Positions 6,698 to 15,296 of a DNA stretch of 44,423 nt are shown one piece after another (positions within the stretch are counted from its first letter, which is position 1; each line of letters opens with the position of its first letter). Made by a program: the position numbers and the translations under genes. The DNA comes from Streptomyces sp. CC53 (GTDB taxonomy: Bacteria > Actinomycetota > Actinomycetes > Streptomycetales > Streptomycetaceae). Location: NCBI RefSeq assembly GCF_001865245.1, contig NZ_MKXB01000210.1, forward strand, positions 1-44,423, in the 5' to 3' direction. The notes under the pieces were generated by a model. That model did not search any database, was not told the DNA's origin, and was given only the letters and a program-made list of their open reading frames with translations.

Positions 6698-6952
6698 ATG
6701 GCCGTGGAGTTCGTCGGGATCGACCCCGACACCGACCGGGACCACTGTCCTACCGTGTGGGCGGACACAGCGTCCCAGGAGATCCTGCTTCAAGGATGGA
6801 AGCCGAGCCCCGCGACGCTGGCTGCATGCGAGGCGAGCAGTCCCGCCAACGGCCCGGTGCCGGCCACCGAAGCCGTGGTCAGGATCCCGGCCAGGATGAT
6901 CTCCATCCTCAGGGAGGCATGTGATGCCGTCGAGCGCGCCCAGCTTCGCTGA
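6698..6952 (+). CDS. 84-residue small protein upstream of the DUF6879 gene
   Basis: ATG 6698 follows GAGGGAG at proper spacing. The protein starts MAVEFVGIDPDTDRDHCPTV, continues with GWKPSPATLAACEASSP, and ends in a helical VVRIPARMISILREACDAVE. Its last 29 bases overlap the start of the DUF6879 gene, so the two are coupled. I recall small genes of this type next to DUF6879/XRE pairs in Streptomyces; no biochemical role is known to me. Confidence 0.75.
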   Translation: MAVEFVGIDPDTDRDHCPTVWADTASQEILLQGWKPSPATLAACEASSPANGPVPATEAVVRIPARMISILREACDAVERAQLR

Positions 6953-7439
6953 TCTGCTGCTTCGCTGCCAACGGTCCGCGGTTCATCTGGAGTTGCGCGA
7001 CTCCTACGCCCCGACGGACCGCTTCGAGGCATGGAAGCGGGGAGAGCGGATCGAGTGGGAGGACCGCCAGTCCTGGTGGCATCCCTACGATCAGCTGATC
7101 ACCGACACCGTGAAGCGAGGCGTGGTCATCCGGCGGGCCCGCATCGTGTCCGAACCCGTCTCCGAGTACATCCGGTGGGAGCACTACGTCACTCGCGCCA
7201 ATATCACGGCGGGCGAGGAGGTCCGCTGGCTGCCACGGCGTCGGGCCACCGCCATCGCCCTGCCGGGCAACGACTTCTGGCTGTTCGACGACAGCCTCCT
7301 CCGCGTGCACCACTTCTCCGGTGACGGAGCCGTGGTCGAGGACGAGATCACCGCCGATCCGGAGGCCGTGAAACTGTGCTCCACCGCATTCGAAGCGGTC
7401 TGGGAGCGTGCCGTCCCGCACCACCTGTACGCCATCTGA
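6924..7439 (+). CDS. DUF6879-type protein, partner of the XRE regulator
   Basis: 171 residues. ATG 6924 was chosen because AGGGAGG at 6911-6917 is six bases upstream; the in-frame GTG at 6921 is too close. Family features include FADLLLRCQRSAVHLELRD, WWHPYDQLITDTVKRGV, RARIVSEPVSEYIRWEH, ANITAGEEVRWLPRR and DFWLFDD. The last stretch resembles a substrate pocket, but the family has no assigned function. Its stop is 13 bases before the XRE gene. DUF6879 genes are commonly paired with DUF5753-type XRE regulators, the same arrangement in which DUF397 proteins occur. A toxin-antitoxin-like or signalling role is therefore proposed, not shown. Confidence 0.8.
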   Translation: MPSSAPSFADLLLRCQRSAVHLELRDSYAPTDRFEAWKRGERIEWEDRQSWWHPYDQLITDTVKRGVVIRRARIVSEPVSEYIRWEHYVTRANITAGEEVRWLPRRRATAIALPGNDFWLFDDSLLRVHHFSGDGAVVEDEITADPEAVKLCSTAFEAVWERAVPHHLYAI

Positions 7440-7452
7440 CGAAGGCCGCTCC

Positions 7453-8301
7453 ATGCCCCCGCACCCCTCTTCACACGTCCAGCGAGCCCGCGCGGAGATC
7501 GCCGGCCGTCTGCGCGAGATCCGGAAGGACGCGGGAATCACGGGGCGGGAGCTGGCCGCCCGATGCGGCTGGTCGGAGTCGAAGTCGTCCCGCATCGAGA
7601 ACGCCCGGACCACGCCGTCCGACCAGGACATCCGCACGTGGTGCCGTGCCTGCGCCGCTGACGACCAGATCCCCGACCTGATCGCGGCGAACCGGCAGTC
7701 CGCCGACGCCCACGTGCAGTGGCGGCGGCTTCAGCGGACGGGCCTCAGGCGGCTGCAGGAGTCCGCGGGCGACCTGTACCGCCAGACCAGGGTGTTCCGT
7801 GTGTACGTATCCGATGTGATCCCCGGATTCCTCCAGACCCCGGGATACGCCACCGCTCTCCTGTCGTCCATCGCGGACTTCCGTGGGACTCCGGATGACG
7901 TGAGCGACGCCGTGGCAGCTCGCATGAAGCGCAACGTGGTGCTGAACGGCGGCGTACGCCGCTTCTCGTTCGTGCTGGAGGAGGCGGTTCTGCGGTACCG
8001 GTTGTGCAGTACCGAGACCATGGCGGCCCAGCTCGGGCATCTGCTCGGCGTCATGGACCTCCAGAACGTCGCCGTGGGCATCGTTCCGTTCTCGGCTCGG
8101 CGAACAATGTGGCCCATGCCGACCTTCACGATCTTCGATGACTCACGGGTGCACGCGGACACGCTGGAGGCCGCCTCCACCCTGACGCAGCCCAGCCAGG
8201 TGGACCTCTACGCAAGAGCGTTCGGTCGACTCTCGCAGGCAGCCTCCCGGGGAGCTGCGGCACGCTCGCTCATTTCGGACGCGCTGGCAGTACTCGACTG
8301 A
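7453..8301 (+). CDS. XRE-family helix-turn-helix regulator with DUF5753 (Scr1-like) domain
   Basis: 282 residues. The helix-turn-helix spans about 12-65 (EIAGRLREIRKDAGITGREL, ARCGWSESKSSRIENART). The DUF5753 domain follows, with FRVYVSDVIPGFLQTPGYAT, VAARMKRNVVL, FSFVLEEAVLRYRL and a C-terminal VDLYARAFGRLSQAAS. This is the usual size and layout. NCBI naming calls this group Scr1-family TA-system antitoxin-like regulators. It is translated 13 bases after the DUF6879 gene. A DUF397 gene, often found after such regulators, is absent here, so DUF6879 is the likely partner. A small hairpin at 8344-8360 follows. Confidence 0.88.
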   Translation: MPPHPSSHVQRARAEIAGRLREIRKDAGITGRELAARCGWSESKSSRIENARTTPSDQDIRTWCRACAADDQIPDLIAANRQSADAHVQWRRLQRTGLRRLQESAGDLYRQTRVFRVYVSDVIPGFLQTPGYATALLSSIADFRGTPDDVSDAVAARMKRNVVLNGGVRRFSFVLEEAVLRYRLCSTETMAAQLGHLLGVMDLQNVAVGIVPFSARRTMWPMPTFTIFDDSRVHADTLEAASTLTQPSQVDLYARAFGRLSQAASRGAAARSLISDALAVLD

Positions 8302-8343
8302 GCGGCTCGGCGCGGGCTCTCGATGCACCGTCAAGTCCGCCCT

Positions 8344-8360
8344 CGACCTGCTTCAGGTCG
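8344..8360 (+). terminator. small hairpin after the XRE gene
   Basis: CGACCTG / CAGGTCG with a 3-base loop, 43 bases past the stop codon; modest stem, so termination is only likely. Confidence 0.5.
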
Positions 8361-8549
8361 GAGATGGAGCCCCGGGCGGGCATGGGGTGTGGTCGTCACC
8401 GCCGAGCCGAGGGCACGCGGGGCCCGCCGCCTGATGTACCGGCGGTCGCCGTACGGGCGTGCGGGGGGTGCGGGGGGCGCGGTCACCCGTGGGGGTGAGT
8501 TGTCCTCGGGCGCGTGGGGCGGGAGGGGCGGGGGCGCTATACAGGCGGG

Positions 8550-9443
8550 ATGTCTGTAGGCATCGGCGTATGCGCCACCGACCACACACTTGAGTACCGC
8601 GGATTCCGGTTCGTCGCCCGCACGACGGACGGGGGGCAACGCGGGACGGAGCCCGTCGTGCTGCTCGGCGGGTCCTCGCAGGACCGGTTCTCCTGGCTGC
8701 GGTACGAGCGATGGCTGCTGCCGCACGGCGGCATGGTGACCCTGGACCTGCCCGGATACGGCGACGCCGATCCGCTGCCGGTGGAGCACGGCATGGACTT
8801 CCTCGGTGAAGCCGTGCGGCACGCCCTCGACGCGTTGGAGCTGCCGCGCGTGAACGTGTTCGGCGCCTGCTTCGGCGCCTCCATCGCCCTGCGGTTCGCG
8901 CAGCGGAACCCTGACCGGGTCGCGCGGCTGATGCTCGGCGGTACCGCCGTGCACACCTCGCCCGAGTACGTCGCGTCCGCGCACCGGTGGCGCCGCATGG
9001 CGGACGCCGGGCGGCTCGACGCGCTCGCCGAGGACCTCGTCGAGCAGTTCATGGCTCCGCCGGACCGCGGGGTGGTGCGGCGGCGGGCGGCCGTGGCGCG
9101 GCTGATGCGACAGCGGTTCGGGAGCATGACGGAGCGGCAGCTGACCATGGACGTCACGCACCACGAGCGGCTCCTGACCCACCCGTGGAGCGTGCCCGAC
9201 CGGTCCGTCACCGCCCCGGTGCTGGTCTTCACCGGCGAGCACGACGTGCTGACGCCGCCCGCCGTGGGACGCAGCGTCGCCGCGGAGCTCGGCGGACTGT
9301 TCACCACCATCAGGGAGTCGGACCACCTGGTGCAGCTGGAGCGGGACGCCGAACTGGCCGATCTGATGGTTCGCTTCTTCACCGACCGGCCGCTCGGCGA
9401 CCTCCCGTACCTGACCCCCGTCGAGCGCTGCGCGCCCGTGTAG
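8550..9443 (+). CDS. alpha/beta-hydrolase with a cysteine nucleophile
   Basis: 297 residues of classic alpha/beta-hydrolase layout. The oxyanion region is VVLLGGSSQDRFSW. The nucleophile elbow is GACFGA, with Cys107 where most relatives have Ser. The acid is in FTGEHDVLTPP (Asp232) and the histidine in ESDHLVQLE (His259). A Cys-Asp-His triad occurs in dienelactone hydrolases and some thioesterases, so an acyl-transfer or thioester substrate is possible. ATG 8550 was preferred over 8514: TATACA at 8538-8543 sits six bases upstream, as in leaderless messages, and the 12 extra residues are basic filler. It is convergent with the dipeptidase gene, with only two bases between stops. Confidence 0.85.
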   Translation: MSVGIGVCATDHTLEYRGFRFVARTTDGGQRGTEPVVLLGGSSQDRFSWLRYERWLLPHGGMVTLDLPGYGDADPLPVEHGMDFLGEAVRHALDALELPRVNVFGACFGASIALRFAQRNPDRVARLMLGGTAVHTSPEYVASAHRWRRMADAGRLDALAEDLVEQFMAPPDRGVVRRRAAVARLMRQRFGSMTERQLTMDVTHHERLLTHPWSVPDRSVTAPVLVFTGEHDVLTPPAVGRSVAAELGGLFTTIRESDHLVQLERDAELADLMVRFFTDRPLGDLPYLTPVERCAPV

Positions 9444-9445
9444 CG

Positions 9446-10642
9446 TCAGCCGTCCAGTTCCTCCAGGGTCGCCGTGGACGGGCCGCGGCGGCCGGCCGCG
9501 TCCCGGGCGACCGCTTCCGCGTCGCGCAGGACACGGACCGCGTTGTGCCAGGTCAGCTTCGCGATGTCGGCGCGTGACCAGTGGCGTGCCAGGAGTTCCG
9601 CGACGAGGTTCGGGTAGCCCGCCACGTCGTCGAGACCGGCCGGGGTGAAGGCGGTGCCGTCGAAGTCGCCGCCGATGCCGACGTGGTCGACGCCCGCCGC
9701 CTCGCGCATGTGGTCGAGGTGGTCCGCGACGGTCGCCGCCGTGGCGACCGGGCGGGGGTGCGCCTGCTCGAACTCCGCGTGCAGGCGCATCGCCTCCGGC
9801 GTGGTGTCGAGGTGGTGGAAGCCGTGCGACCGCAGGTTCTCGTCCGCCCTCGCCGTCCATTCCACCGCCGCGGGCAGGATGAACTTCGGCACGAACGTCG
9901 CCATGGCCACGCCGCCGTTCGCGGGGAGGCGCTCCAGCACGTCGTCCGGGACGTTCCTCGGGTGGTCGCAGACCGCCCGGGAGGAGGAGTGCGAGAAGAT
10001 CACCGGCGCTTCGGTGGCGTCCAGGGCGTCGCGCATCGTCGTCGCCGCCACGTGGGACAGGTCCACCAGCATGCCCAGGCGGTTCATCTCGCGGACCACC
10101 TCGCGGCCGAAGGCGGACAGGCCGCCGACCGCCGGGACGTCCGTCGCCGAGTCGGCCCACGCGATGTTGTCGTTGTGCGTGAGCGTCATGTAGCGCACGC
10201 CCAGGGCGTACAGGGCGCGCAGGGCGGCCAGCGACGCGTTGATGGAGTGGCCGCCCTCGGCGCCCTTCAGGGAGGCGATGCGGCCCTCCGCGCGGGCCCG
10301 CTCCATGTCGTCCGCCGTGCGGGCGGGCGCCAGCCGGTCCGCGTGGCGCGCCACGAGCCGGTCCACGCAGTCGATCTGCTCCAGCGTCGCGGTGACCGCG
10401 CGGTCCCCCGCGAAGTCGCTGCGGACGTACACCGACCAGAACTGGGCGCCGACGCCGCCCGCGCGGAGGCGGGCGAGGTCGGTGTGGAGGCGACCCGTCT
10501 GGTCCGCCGCGATGTCCAGCCGGCCGAGGTCGTAGCCGCCCTGGGTGCGCAGCGCCCACGGCAGGTCGTTGTGGCCGTCCACGACCGGGTGCTCGGCGAG
10601 CAGGCCGCGGGCCTCCGCGAGGCGGTCCGCCCGGGCCGTCAC
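9446..10642 (-). CDS. membrane dipeptidase-type zinc peptidase (renal dipeptidase family, M19)
   Basis: 398 residues. Zinc ligands match the family: HNDLP with His24 and Asp26, Glu129 in KGAEGGHS, His197 in DLSHVA, and His218 in FSHSSSRAV. GIGGDFDG occurs near the C-terminus. No signal peptide is visible, so it is probably cytosolic and hydrolyses dipeptides, possibly with D-residues. The GTG start at 10642 overlaps the purE stop (GTGA), so it is the third gene of the purK-purE transcript. That linkage to purine synthesis appears to be positional only. Confidence 0.92.
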   Translation of the reverse strand: MTARADRLAEARGLLAEHPVVDGHNDLPWALRTQGGYDLGRLDIAADQTGRLHTDLARLRAGGVGAQFWSVYVRSDFAGDRAVTATLEQIDCVDRLVARHADRLAPARTADDMERARAEGRIASLKGAEGGHSINASLAALRALYALGVRYMTLTHNDNIAWADSATDVPAVGGLSAFGREVVREMNRLGMLVDLSHVAATTMRDALDATEAPVIFSHSSSRAVCDHPRNVPDDVLERLPANGGVAMATFVPKFILPAAVEWTARADENLRSHGFHHLDTTPEAMRLHAEFEQAHPRPVATAATVADHLDHMREAAGVDHVGIGGDFDGTAFTPAGLDDVAGYPNLVAELLARHWSRADIAKLTWHNAVRVLRDAEAVARDAAGRRGPSTATLEELDG

Positions 10643-11172
10643 TGCGCGGAGCCGTACGACGCCGCGCCCTCGACCTTCGCCCGCAGGCGCTTGCCCTTCT
10701 CCGTGGCCTGGTCGTTGAGGTCCTGCTGGAACTCCTTCATCCGGGCGAGGAGGTCCGGGTCCTGGGCCGCGAGGATGCGGGCCGCGAGCAGGCCGGCGTT
10801 GCGGGCGCCCGCCACGGACACCGTGGCGACGGGGACGCCCGCCGGCATCTGGACGATCGACAGCAGGGAGTCCATGCCGTCCAGGTACTTCAGCGGCACC
10901 GGGACGCCGATGACGGGCAGCGGGGTGACCGAGGCGAGCATGCCGGGCAGGTGGGCCGCGCCGCCGGCGCCCGCGACGATCGCCTTGAGGCCGCGGTCGG
11001 CGGCCCGCTCGCCGTACGCGACCATCTCGCGGGGCATGCGGTGCGCGGAGACGACGTCGACCTCGTACGGGATCTCGAACTCGTCGAGCGCCTGGGCCGC
11101 GGCCTCCATGACGGGCCAGTCGGAGTCCGAGCCCATGACGATGCCGACGAGCGGGGCGGGTGCGTTACTCAA
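10639..11172 (-). CDS. purE: N5-carboxyaminoimidazole ribonucleotide mutase, PurE class I
   Basis: 177 residues. Converts N5-CAIR to CAIR in de novo purine synthesis. Signature MGSDSDWPVM at 13-22, the catalytic His44 in VVSAHRMPREM, and GAGGAAHLPGMLAS as the second phosphate-binding loop. The start is TTG 11172, supported by GAGGA about 8 bases upstream; it overlaps the last 8 bases of purK. The C-terminal tail (about 20 residues after KEFQQDLNDQA) is polar. Confidence 0.95.
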   Translation of the reverse strand: MSNAPAPLVGIVMGSDSDWPVMEAAAQALDEFEIPYEVDVVSAHRMPREMVAYGERAADRGLKAIVAGAGGAAHLPGMLASVTPLPVIGVPVPLKYLDGMDSLLSIVQMPAGVPVATVSVAGARNAGLLAARILAAQDPDLLARMKEFQQDLNDQATEKGKRLRAKVEGAASYGSAQ

Positions 11173-12304
11173 CGATCGTTCCTCGCAGGTAGTCGGCGGC
11201 GTGGCGGGCGCGCTCCAGCACGTCGTCCAGGTCGTCGCCGTAGGTGTTGACGTGGCCCACCTTGCGGCCCGGCTTCACGTCCTTGCCGTACATGTGGATC
11301 TTGAGCTTGGGGTCCCGGGCCATGCAGTGCAGGTAGCCCTGGTACATGTCGGGGTAGTCGCCGCCGAGGACGTTCGCCATGACCGTCCAGGTCGCGCGGG
11401 GGCGCGGGTCGCCCAGCGGCAGGTCGAGGACCGCGCGGACGTGGTTGGCGAACTGCGAGGTGACCGCGCCGTCCTGGGTCCAGTGGCCGGAGTTGTGCGG
11501 GCGCATCGCCAGCTCGTTGACGAGGATCCGGCCGTCGCGGGTCTCGAACAGCTCGACGGCGAGGTGGCCCACCACGCCCAGCTCGCGGGCGATGCGCAGG
11601 GCCAGTTCCTGGGCCTCCACGGCCCGGGCCTCGGGGAGGTCCGGGGCGGGGGCGATGACGGTGTCGCAGACGCCGTCGACCTGCCGGGACTCCACGACGG
11701 GGTAGGCCACGGCCTGGCCGTGCGGGGAGCGGACGACGTTCGCCGCCAGCTCGCGCACGAAATCGACCTTCTCCTCCGCGAGGACGGGGACGCCCGCGAG
11801 GAACGGGGCGGCCGCCTCCTCCTCGGAGCGGACGAACCACACGCCCTTGCCGTCGTAGCCGCCGCGGACCGTCTTCAGGATGACCGGGAAGCCGCCGGCC
11901 TCCCGGGCGAACGCGGCCGCGTCGGCCGGGTCCGCGACGATGCGGTGGCGCGGGCTGGGCGCGCCGATCGCGTCGAGCTTCGCCCGCATCACGCCCTTGT
12001 CCTGGGCGTGCACCAACGCGTCGGGCCCCGGGCGGACGGGGATGCCGTCCGCTTCCAGGGCCCTGAGGTGCTCGGTGGGCACGTGCTCGTGATCGAACGT
12101 GATCACGTCGCACCCGCGCGCGAAGTCACGCAGCGTGTCCAGGTCGCGGTAGTCGCCGATGACGACATCGCTCACGACCTGGGCCGCGGAATCCTGGGGC
12201 GTGTCACTGAGGAGCTTGAATCTGATGCCGAGGGGGATGCCCGCCTCGTGGGTCATACGGGCGAGCTGACCGCCGCCGACCATGCCGACTACCGGGAACG
12301 TCAC
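11165..12304 (-). CDS. purK: N5-carboxyaminoimidazole ribonucleotide synthase
   Basis: 379 residues of the ATP-grasp superfamily. Makes N5-CAIR from AIR, bicarbonate and ATP, handing it to PurE encoded by the overlapping next gene. N-terminal GMVGGGQLARM, VITFDHEHVP in the AIR-binding domain, LKTVRGGYDGKGVW for the ATP-grasp fold, and the metal-binding EMAMR equivalent VNELAMRPHNSGHWT. The GTG at 12304 is the start. It is divergent from the GtrA-like gene. Confidence 0.95.
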   Translation of the reverse strand: MTFPVVGMVGGGQLARMTHEAGIPLGIRFKLLSDTPQDSAAQVVSDVVIGDYRDLDTLRDFARGCDVITFDHEHVPTEHLRALEADGIPVRPGPDALVHAQDKGVMRAKLDAIGAPSPRHRIVADPADAAAFAREAGGFPVILKTVRGGYDGKGVWFVRSEEEAAAPFLAGVPVLAEEKVDFVRELAANVVRSPHGQAVAYPVVESRQVDGVCDTVIAPAPDLPEARAVEAQELALRIARELGVVGHLAVELFETRDGRILVNELAMRPHNSGHWTQDGAVTSQFANHVRAVLDLPLGDPRPRATWTVMANVLGGDYPDMYQGYLHCMARDPKLKIHMYGKDVKPGRKVGHVNTYGDDLDDVLERARHAADYLRGTIVE

Positions 12305-12416
12305 CCTTCCAGGGTATCGGGCGCCCGCACGGGACCCGTTAGGTACTCCTCCTCGTGCTCTCCCGGGGTTCCCCGGCGTTCCTCCTGAGCCCGCGCGTCA
12401 CCCGGGTGGTGGTGGT

Positions 12417-12422
12417 TAGCAT
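12417..12422 (+). promoter_or_regulatory. candidate -10 of the GtrA-like gene
   Basis: TAGCAT fits the TAnnnT -10 pattern and lies 43 bases before ATG 12466 in the purK/GtrA divergent gap. No clear -35 is seen. Confidence 0.3.
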
Positions 12423-12465
12423 GACGGAGTTGACGCATTCGACCGGACGGGGCTGAAAGATCACG

Positions 12466-12990
12466 ATGAGTGAGCGCGGCGTGCTGCGGGCGCGGCTTGA
12501 CCGGCTACTCCGGGAGGTCGCCAAGTTCGGTCTGGTCGGCGGTGTGGGGCTGCTGGTCAACATGGCGGTGTTCAACCTGGTCCGGCACGCGACGGAGATC
12601 CCCGTCGTCCGGGCCAGTCTGATCGCGACCGTGGTGGCCATCGCGTGCAACTACGTGGGGTTCCGCTACTTCACGTACCGCGACCGGGACAAGACGGGGC
12701 GGACCCGTGAGATGACGCTGTTCCTGGTGTTCAGTGTGGTGGGCCTGGTGATCGAGAACGGGGTGCTCTACACCGCCACCTACGGGTTCGGCTGGGACAC
12801 CCCGCTGCAGAACAACGTCTTCAAGTTCTCGGGGATCGCCGTGGCGACGCTGTTCCGGTTCTGGTCGTACCGGACGTGGGTGTTCCGTGCGCTGCCCGCG
12901 GCGGCGGAGCCCGCGGGCGGGGCCTCGGTGCAGGACCGGCCCGCCCTGGAGGACCCGGCCCCCGCGGCGGCGGGGCACGGCAGCCGGTAG
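12466..12990 (+). CDS. GtrA-family membrane protein
   Basis: 174 residues with four predicted transmembrane helices. The first begins at FGLVGGVGLLVNMAVFNLV, where GtrA proteins carry their conserved GxxxxxxN; then ATVVAIACNYVGFRYFTYRD with the NYxxxRxxxF pattern, FLVFSVVGLVIENGVLY, and KFSGIAVATLFRFWSYRTWVF. GtrA proteins are thought to move or help flip polyprenyl-linked sugars used to decorate the cell surface. The C-terminal 35 residues are an Ala/Pro-rich tail. Ribosome site is weak (GAAAG). A short hairpin follows directly. Confidence 0.9.
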   Translation: MSERGVLRARLDRLLREVAKFGLVGGVGLLVNMAVFNLVRHATEIPVVRASLIATVVAIACNYVGFRYFTYRDRDKTGRTREMTLFLVFSVVGLVIENGVLYTATYGFGWDTPLQNNVFKFSGIAVATLFRFWSYRTWVFRALPAAAEPAGGASVQDRPALEDPAPAAAGHGSR

Positions 12991-12994
12991 GCGC

Positions 12995-13013
12995 GGCGGC
13001 CCCCCGGGCCGCC
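12995..13013 (+). terminator. hairpin directly after the GtrA-like gene
   Basis: 8-bp perfect stem GGCGGCCC / GGGCCGCC with a 3-base loop, five bases past the stop. The remainder of the gap 13014-13337 between this gene and the convergent sensor kinase is very GC-rich and shows no credible gene. Confidence 0.55.
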
Positions 13014-13337
13014 CGGCCGGTACCCGGCTCTCCCCCTCTGAGGGGCTCGTACCGCTGTGAGGGACTCGTGCCGCGCGTCCTGGCGGCCGCGTGACCGTGC
13101 GCCTCGCCTCGCCTCCGGGGAGGAGCGCCACCCCGGGCCCAGCCCCCGTCGGCTCTCGGCAGGGCGGCAGCGCCGCAGCGGGACCGGCCGTACGGTCCCG
13201 GGCGGTGCCGCCGGCACGGCCTCCGCGGGCGGCCCCGCCGGTGGGCGCGAACAGGTCGCGGGCGGGTACGGGGCTCGGCGGACGCCGGCCCGGCGCGGGG
13301 TGCCCGTGCCCCGGAGGCGCCGCCCGGCCTCCGCGGG

Positions 13338-14609
13338 TCAGCGGACGGGGCGGGTCGTCGGGGCCGGGGCGGGACTGCCGACCTCGCGGCTGAGGAAGAG
13401 GGCGAAGACCGCGGGCTTCAGCTGGACCAGCTCCAGGCGGCCGCCGTCGGCCTCGGCGAGGTCCCGGGCCACGGCCAGGCCGATACCCGTCGAGTTCCGG
13501 CCGCTGATGGCCCGCTCGAAGATCCTCGCGCCCAGATCGGCCGGGACGCCCGGGCCCTCGTCGGAGACCTCCACGACGGTCTGGTTGCCGGTGACGCGGG
13601 TGCGCAGGGCGACGGTGCCGCCGCCGTGCATGAGGGAGTTCTCGATCAGCGCGGCCAGCACCTGGGCGACCGCGCCCGGCGTGCCGACGGCCCGCATGCC
13701 GGTCTTCCCGGACCGTACGAGCGCTCGGCCGGCGCTGCGGTAGGCGGGCCGCCACTCGTCGATCTGCTGCTTGACGACCTCGTCGACGTCGAAGGCGACG
13801 GCGGAGCCCGTACGGGGGTCGCGGGAGTTCGTCAGCAGCCGCTGGACGACGTCGGTGAGCCGCTCCACCTGGGCGAGGGCGGCGTGTGCCTCCTCCTGGA
13901 CCGTCTCGGGGTCGTCGGTGACCGCGATCTCCTCCAGCCGCATGGACAGGGCGGTCAGCGGAGTGCGGAGCTGGTGCGAGGCGTCGGCGGCGAGCCTCCG
14001 CTCGGCGGTGAGCATCCGCCCGATGCGCTCCGCGGACGCGTCCAGCACGTCGGCGACCCGGTCCAGCTCGGGCACGCCGTACCGCTTGTGGCGGGGCCTG
14101 GGGTCGCCGGAGCCGAGCCGTTCCGCGGTCTCGGCGAGGTCGGTGAGCGGCGCGGCGAGCCGGTTGCCCTGCCGTACGGCGAGGAGGACGGCGGTGATCA
14201 CGGCGAGCAGCGCGACGGCGCCGATGATCAGCAGGGTGCGGCCCACCTCGCGCAGGACGCCGGACCGGGACTCCTCCACGGTGACCTTCTCGCCGTGCTC
14301 CCCTATGGCGGTGCCGCGGATGACGCTGCCGTCGGGGCGGGAACCCACCTCGATGGGGGGCTCGCCGGGGATCTCGATGCGGGCGTACCGCTCGGCGCCG
14401 CTCTGGTCGGCGAGGATGTCCGGGTCGACGGGCTCGCCGCCGATGAGCCGGCTGTCGACGATGCTGGCGAGGCGCACCGCCTCGGAGTCGACGCTCTCCT
14501 GGGCGCTGCTGCTGATGGTGCGGGTCTCCACGATGACGAGGGAGACGCCGAAGAGGGCGATGACCACCAGCACGACGGCGAGGGTGGAGTTGATGAGCCG
14601 ACGGCGCAC
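13338..14609 (-). CDS. two-component sensor histidine kinase
   Basis: 423 residues. Transmembrane helices at about 6-28 and 124-145 enclose an extracellular sensor of about 95 residues. A HAMP linker follows (LAAPLTDLAETAERLGSGDP). The dimerisation box ADASHQLRTPLTAL has phospho-acceptor His212. ATP-binding boxes are IENSLMHGGG (N), DEGPGVPADL (G1) and NSTGIGLAVARDLAEADGG (G2). The GTG at 14609 begins 9 bases after the response regulator stop, so both form one operon. The signal is unknown. Confidence 0.93.
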   Translation of the reverse strand: MRRRLINSTLAVVLVVIALFGVSLVIVETRTISSSAQESVDSEAVRLASIVDSRLIGGEPVDPDILADQSGAERYARIEIPGEPPIEVGSRPDGSVIRGTAIGEHGEKVTVEESRSGVLREVGRTLLIIGAVALLAVITAVLLAVRQGNRLAAPLTDLAETAERLGSGDPRPRHKRYGVPELDRVADVLDASAERIGRMLTAERRLAADASHQLRTPLTALSMRLEEIAVTDDPETVQEEAHAALAQVERLTDVVQRLLTNSRDPRTGSAVAFDVDEVVKQQIDEWRPAYRSAGRALVRSGKTGMRAVGTPGAVAQVLAALIENSLMHGGGTVALRTRVTGNQTVVEVSDEGPGVPADLGARIFERAISGRNSTGIGLAVARDLAEADGGRLELVQLKPAVFALFLSREVGSPAPAPTTRPVR

Positions 14610-14618
14610 GGCGGGGCT

Positions 14619-15296
14619 CTAGCTCTTCTCGAAGCGGAAGCCGACGCCGCGGACGGTCGCGATGTAGCGGGGGTTGGCCGCGTCGTCGCCGAGCTTCTTG
14701 CGGAGCCAGGAGATGTGCATGTCGAGGGTCTTGGTGGAGGACCACCAGGTGGTGTCCCAGACCTCGCGCATGAGCTGGTCGCGGGTGACCACGCGGCCGG
14801 CGTCGCGGACGAGGACCCGCAGCAGGTCGAACTCCTTCGCGGTGAGCTGGAGTTCTTCGTCGCCCATCCAGGCGCGGTGCGACTCGACGTCGATGCGGAC
14901 GCCGTGCGTGGCGGGCTGGGCGGCGGGCTCGGCCGCGCCGCGCCGCAGCAGGGCGCGGACCCGGGCGAGCAGCTCGGCGAGGCGGAACGGCTTGGTGACG
15001 TAGTCGTCGGCGCCCGCGTCGAGCCCGACGACGGTGTCGACCTCGTCGGCGCGGGCGGTCAGGACGAGGATCGGCAGCGTGTGCCCCTCGGCGCGCAGCC
15101 TGCGGCATACCTCCAGGCCGTCCATGCCCGGCAGCCCCAGGTCGAGGACGATCAGGTCGATCCCGCCGCGCAGGCCCGCTTCGAGCGCGCCGGGCCCGTC
15201 CTCACGGACCTCGACCTCGTACCCCTCCCGCCGCAGCGCGCGGGCCAGCGGTTCCGAGATGGATGCGTCGTCCTCGGAGAGCAGTACTCGGGTCAT
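14619..15296 (-). CDS. OmpR/PhoB-family response regulator
   Basis: 225 residues. The receiver domain (1-115) has the acidic pair SEDD, phospho-acceptor Asp52 in IVLDLGLPGMDG, VLTARADEVD and the Lys in VTKPFRLAELLARV. The winged-helix output domain (130-225) has LQLTAKEFDLLRVLVRDAGR and TVRGVGFRFEKS. ATG 15296 gives the canonical N-terminus; a start at 15368 would add 24 unrelated residues. No ribosome site is visible, but TACCAT lies just upstream, consistent with a leaderless message. Partner of the kinase downstream. Confidence 0.93.
   Translation of the reverse strand: MTRVLLSEDDASISEPLARALRREGYEVEVREDGPGALEAGLRGGIDLIVLDLGLPGMDGLEVCRRLRAEGHTLPILVLTARADEVDTVVGLDAGADDYVTKPFRLAELLARVRALLRRGAAEPAAQPATHGVRIDVESHRAWMGDEELQLTAKEFDLLRVLVRDAGRVVTRDQLMREVWDTTWWSSTKTLDMHISWLRKKLGDDAANPRYIATVRGVGFRFEKS

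Noticed and set aside
4802..8301. Integrated element hypothesis for the small-gene/GntR/XRE patch
   Set aside because: No integrase, tra/rep gene, tRNA or flanking direct repeat was seen; such modules are ordinary in Streptomyces chromosomes.
8331..10559. 742-codon minus-strand open frame through the hydrolase and dipeptidase region
   Set aside because: Shadow frame; the true dipeptidase frame has all zinc ligands.
9581..12388. 935-codon plus-strand open frame across the dipeptidase, purE and purK
   Set aside because: Antisense shadow of three well-identified genes; no ribosome site, no domain.
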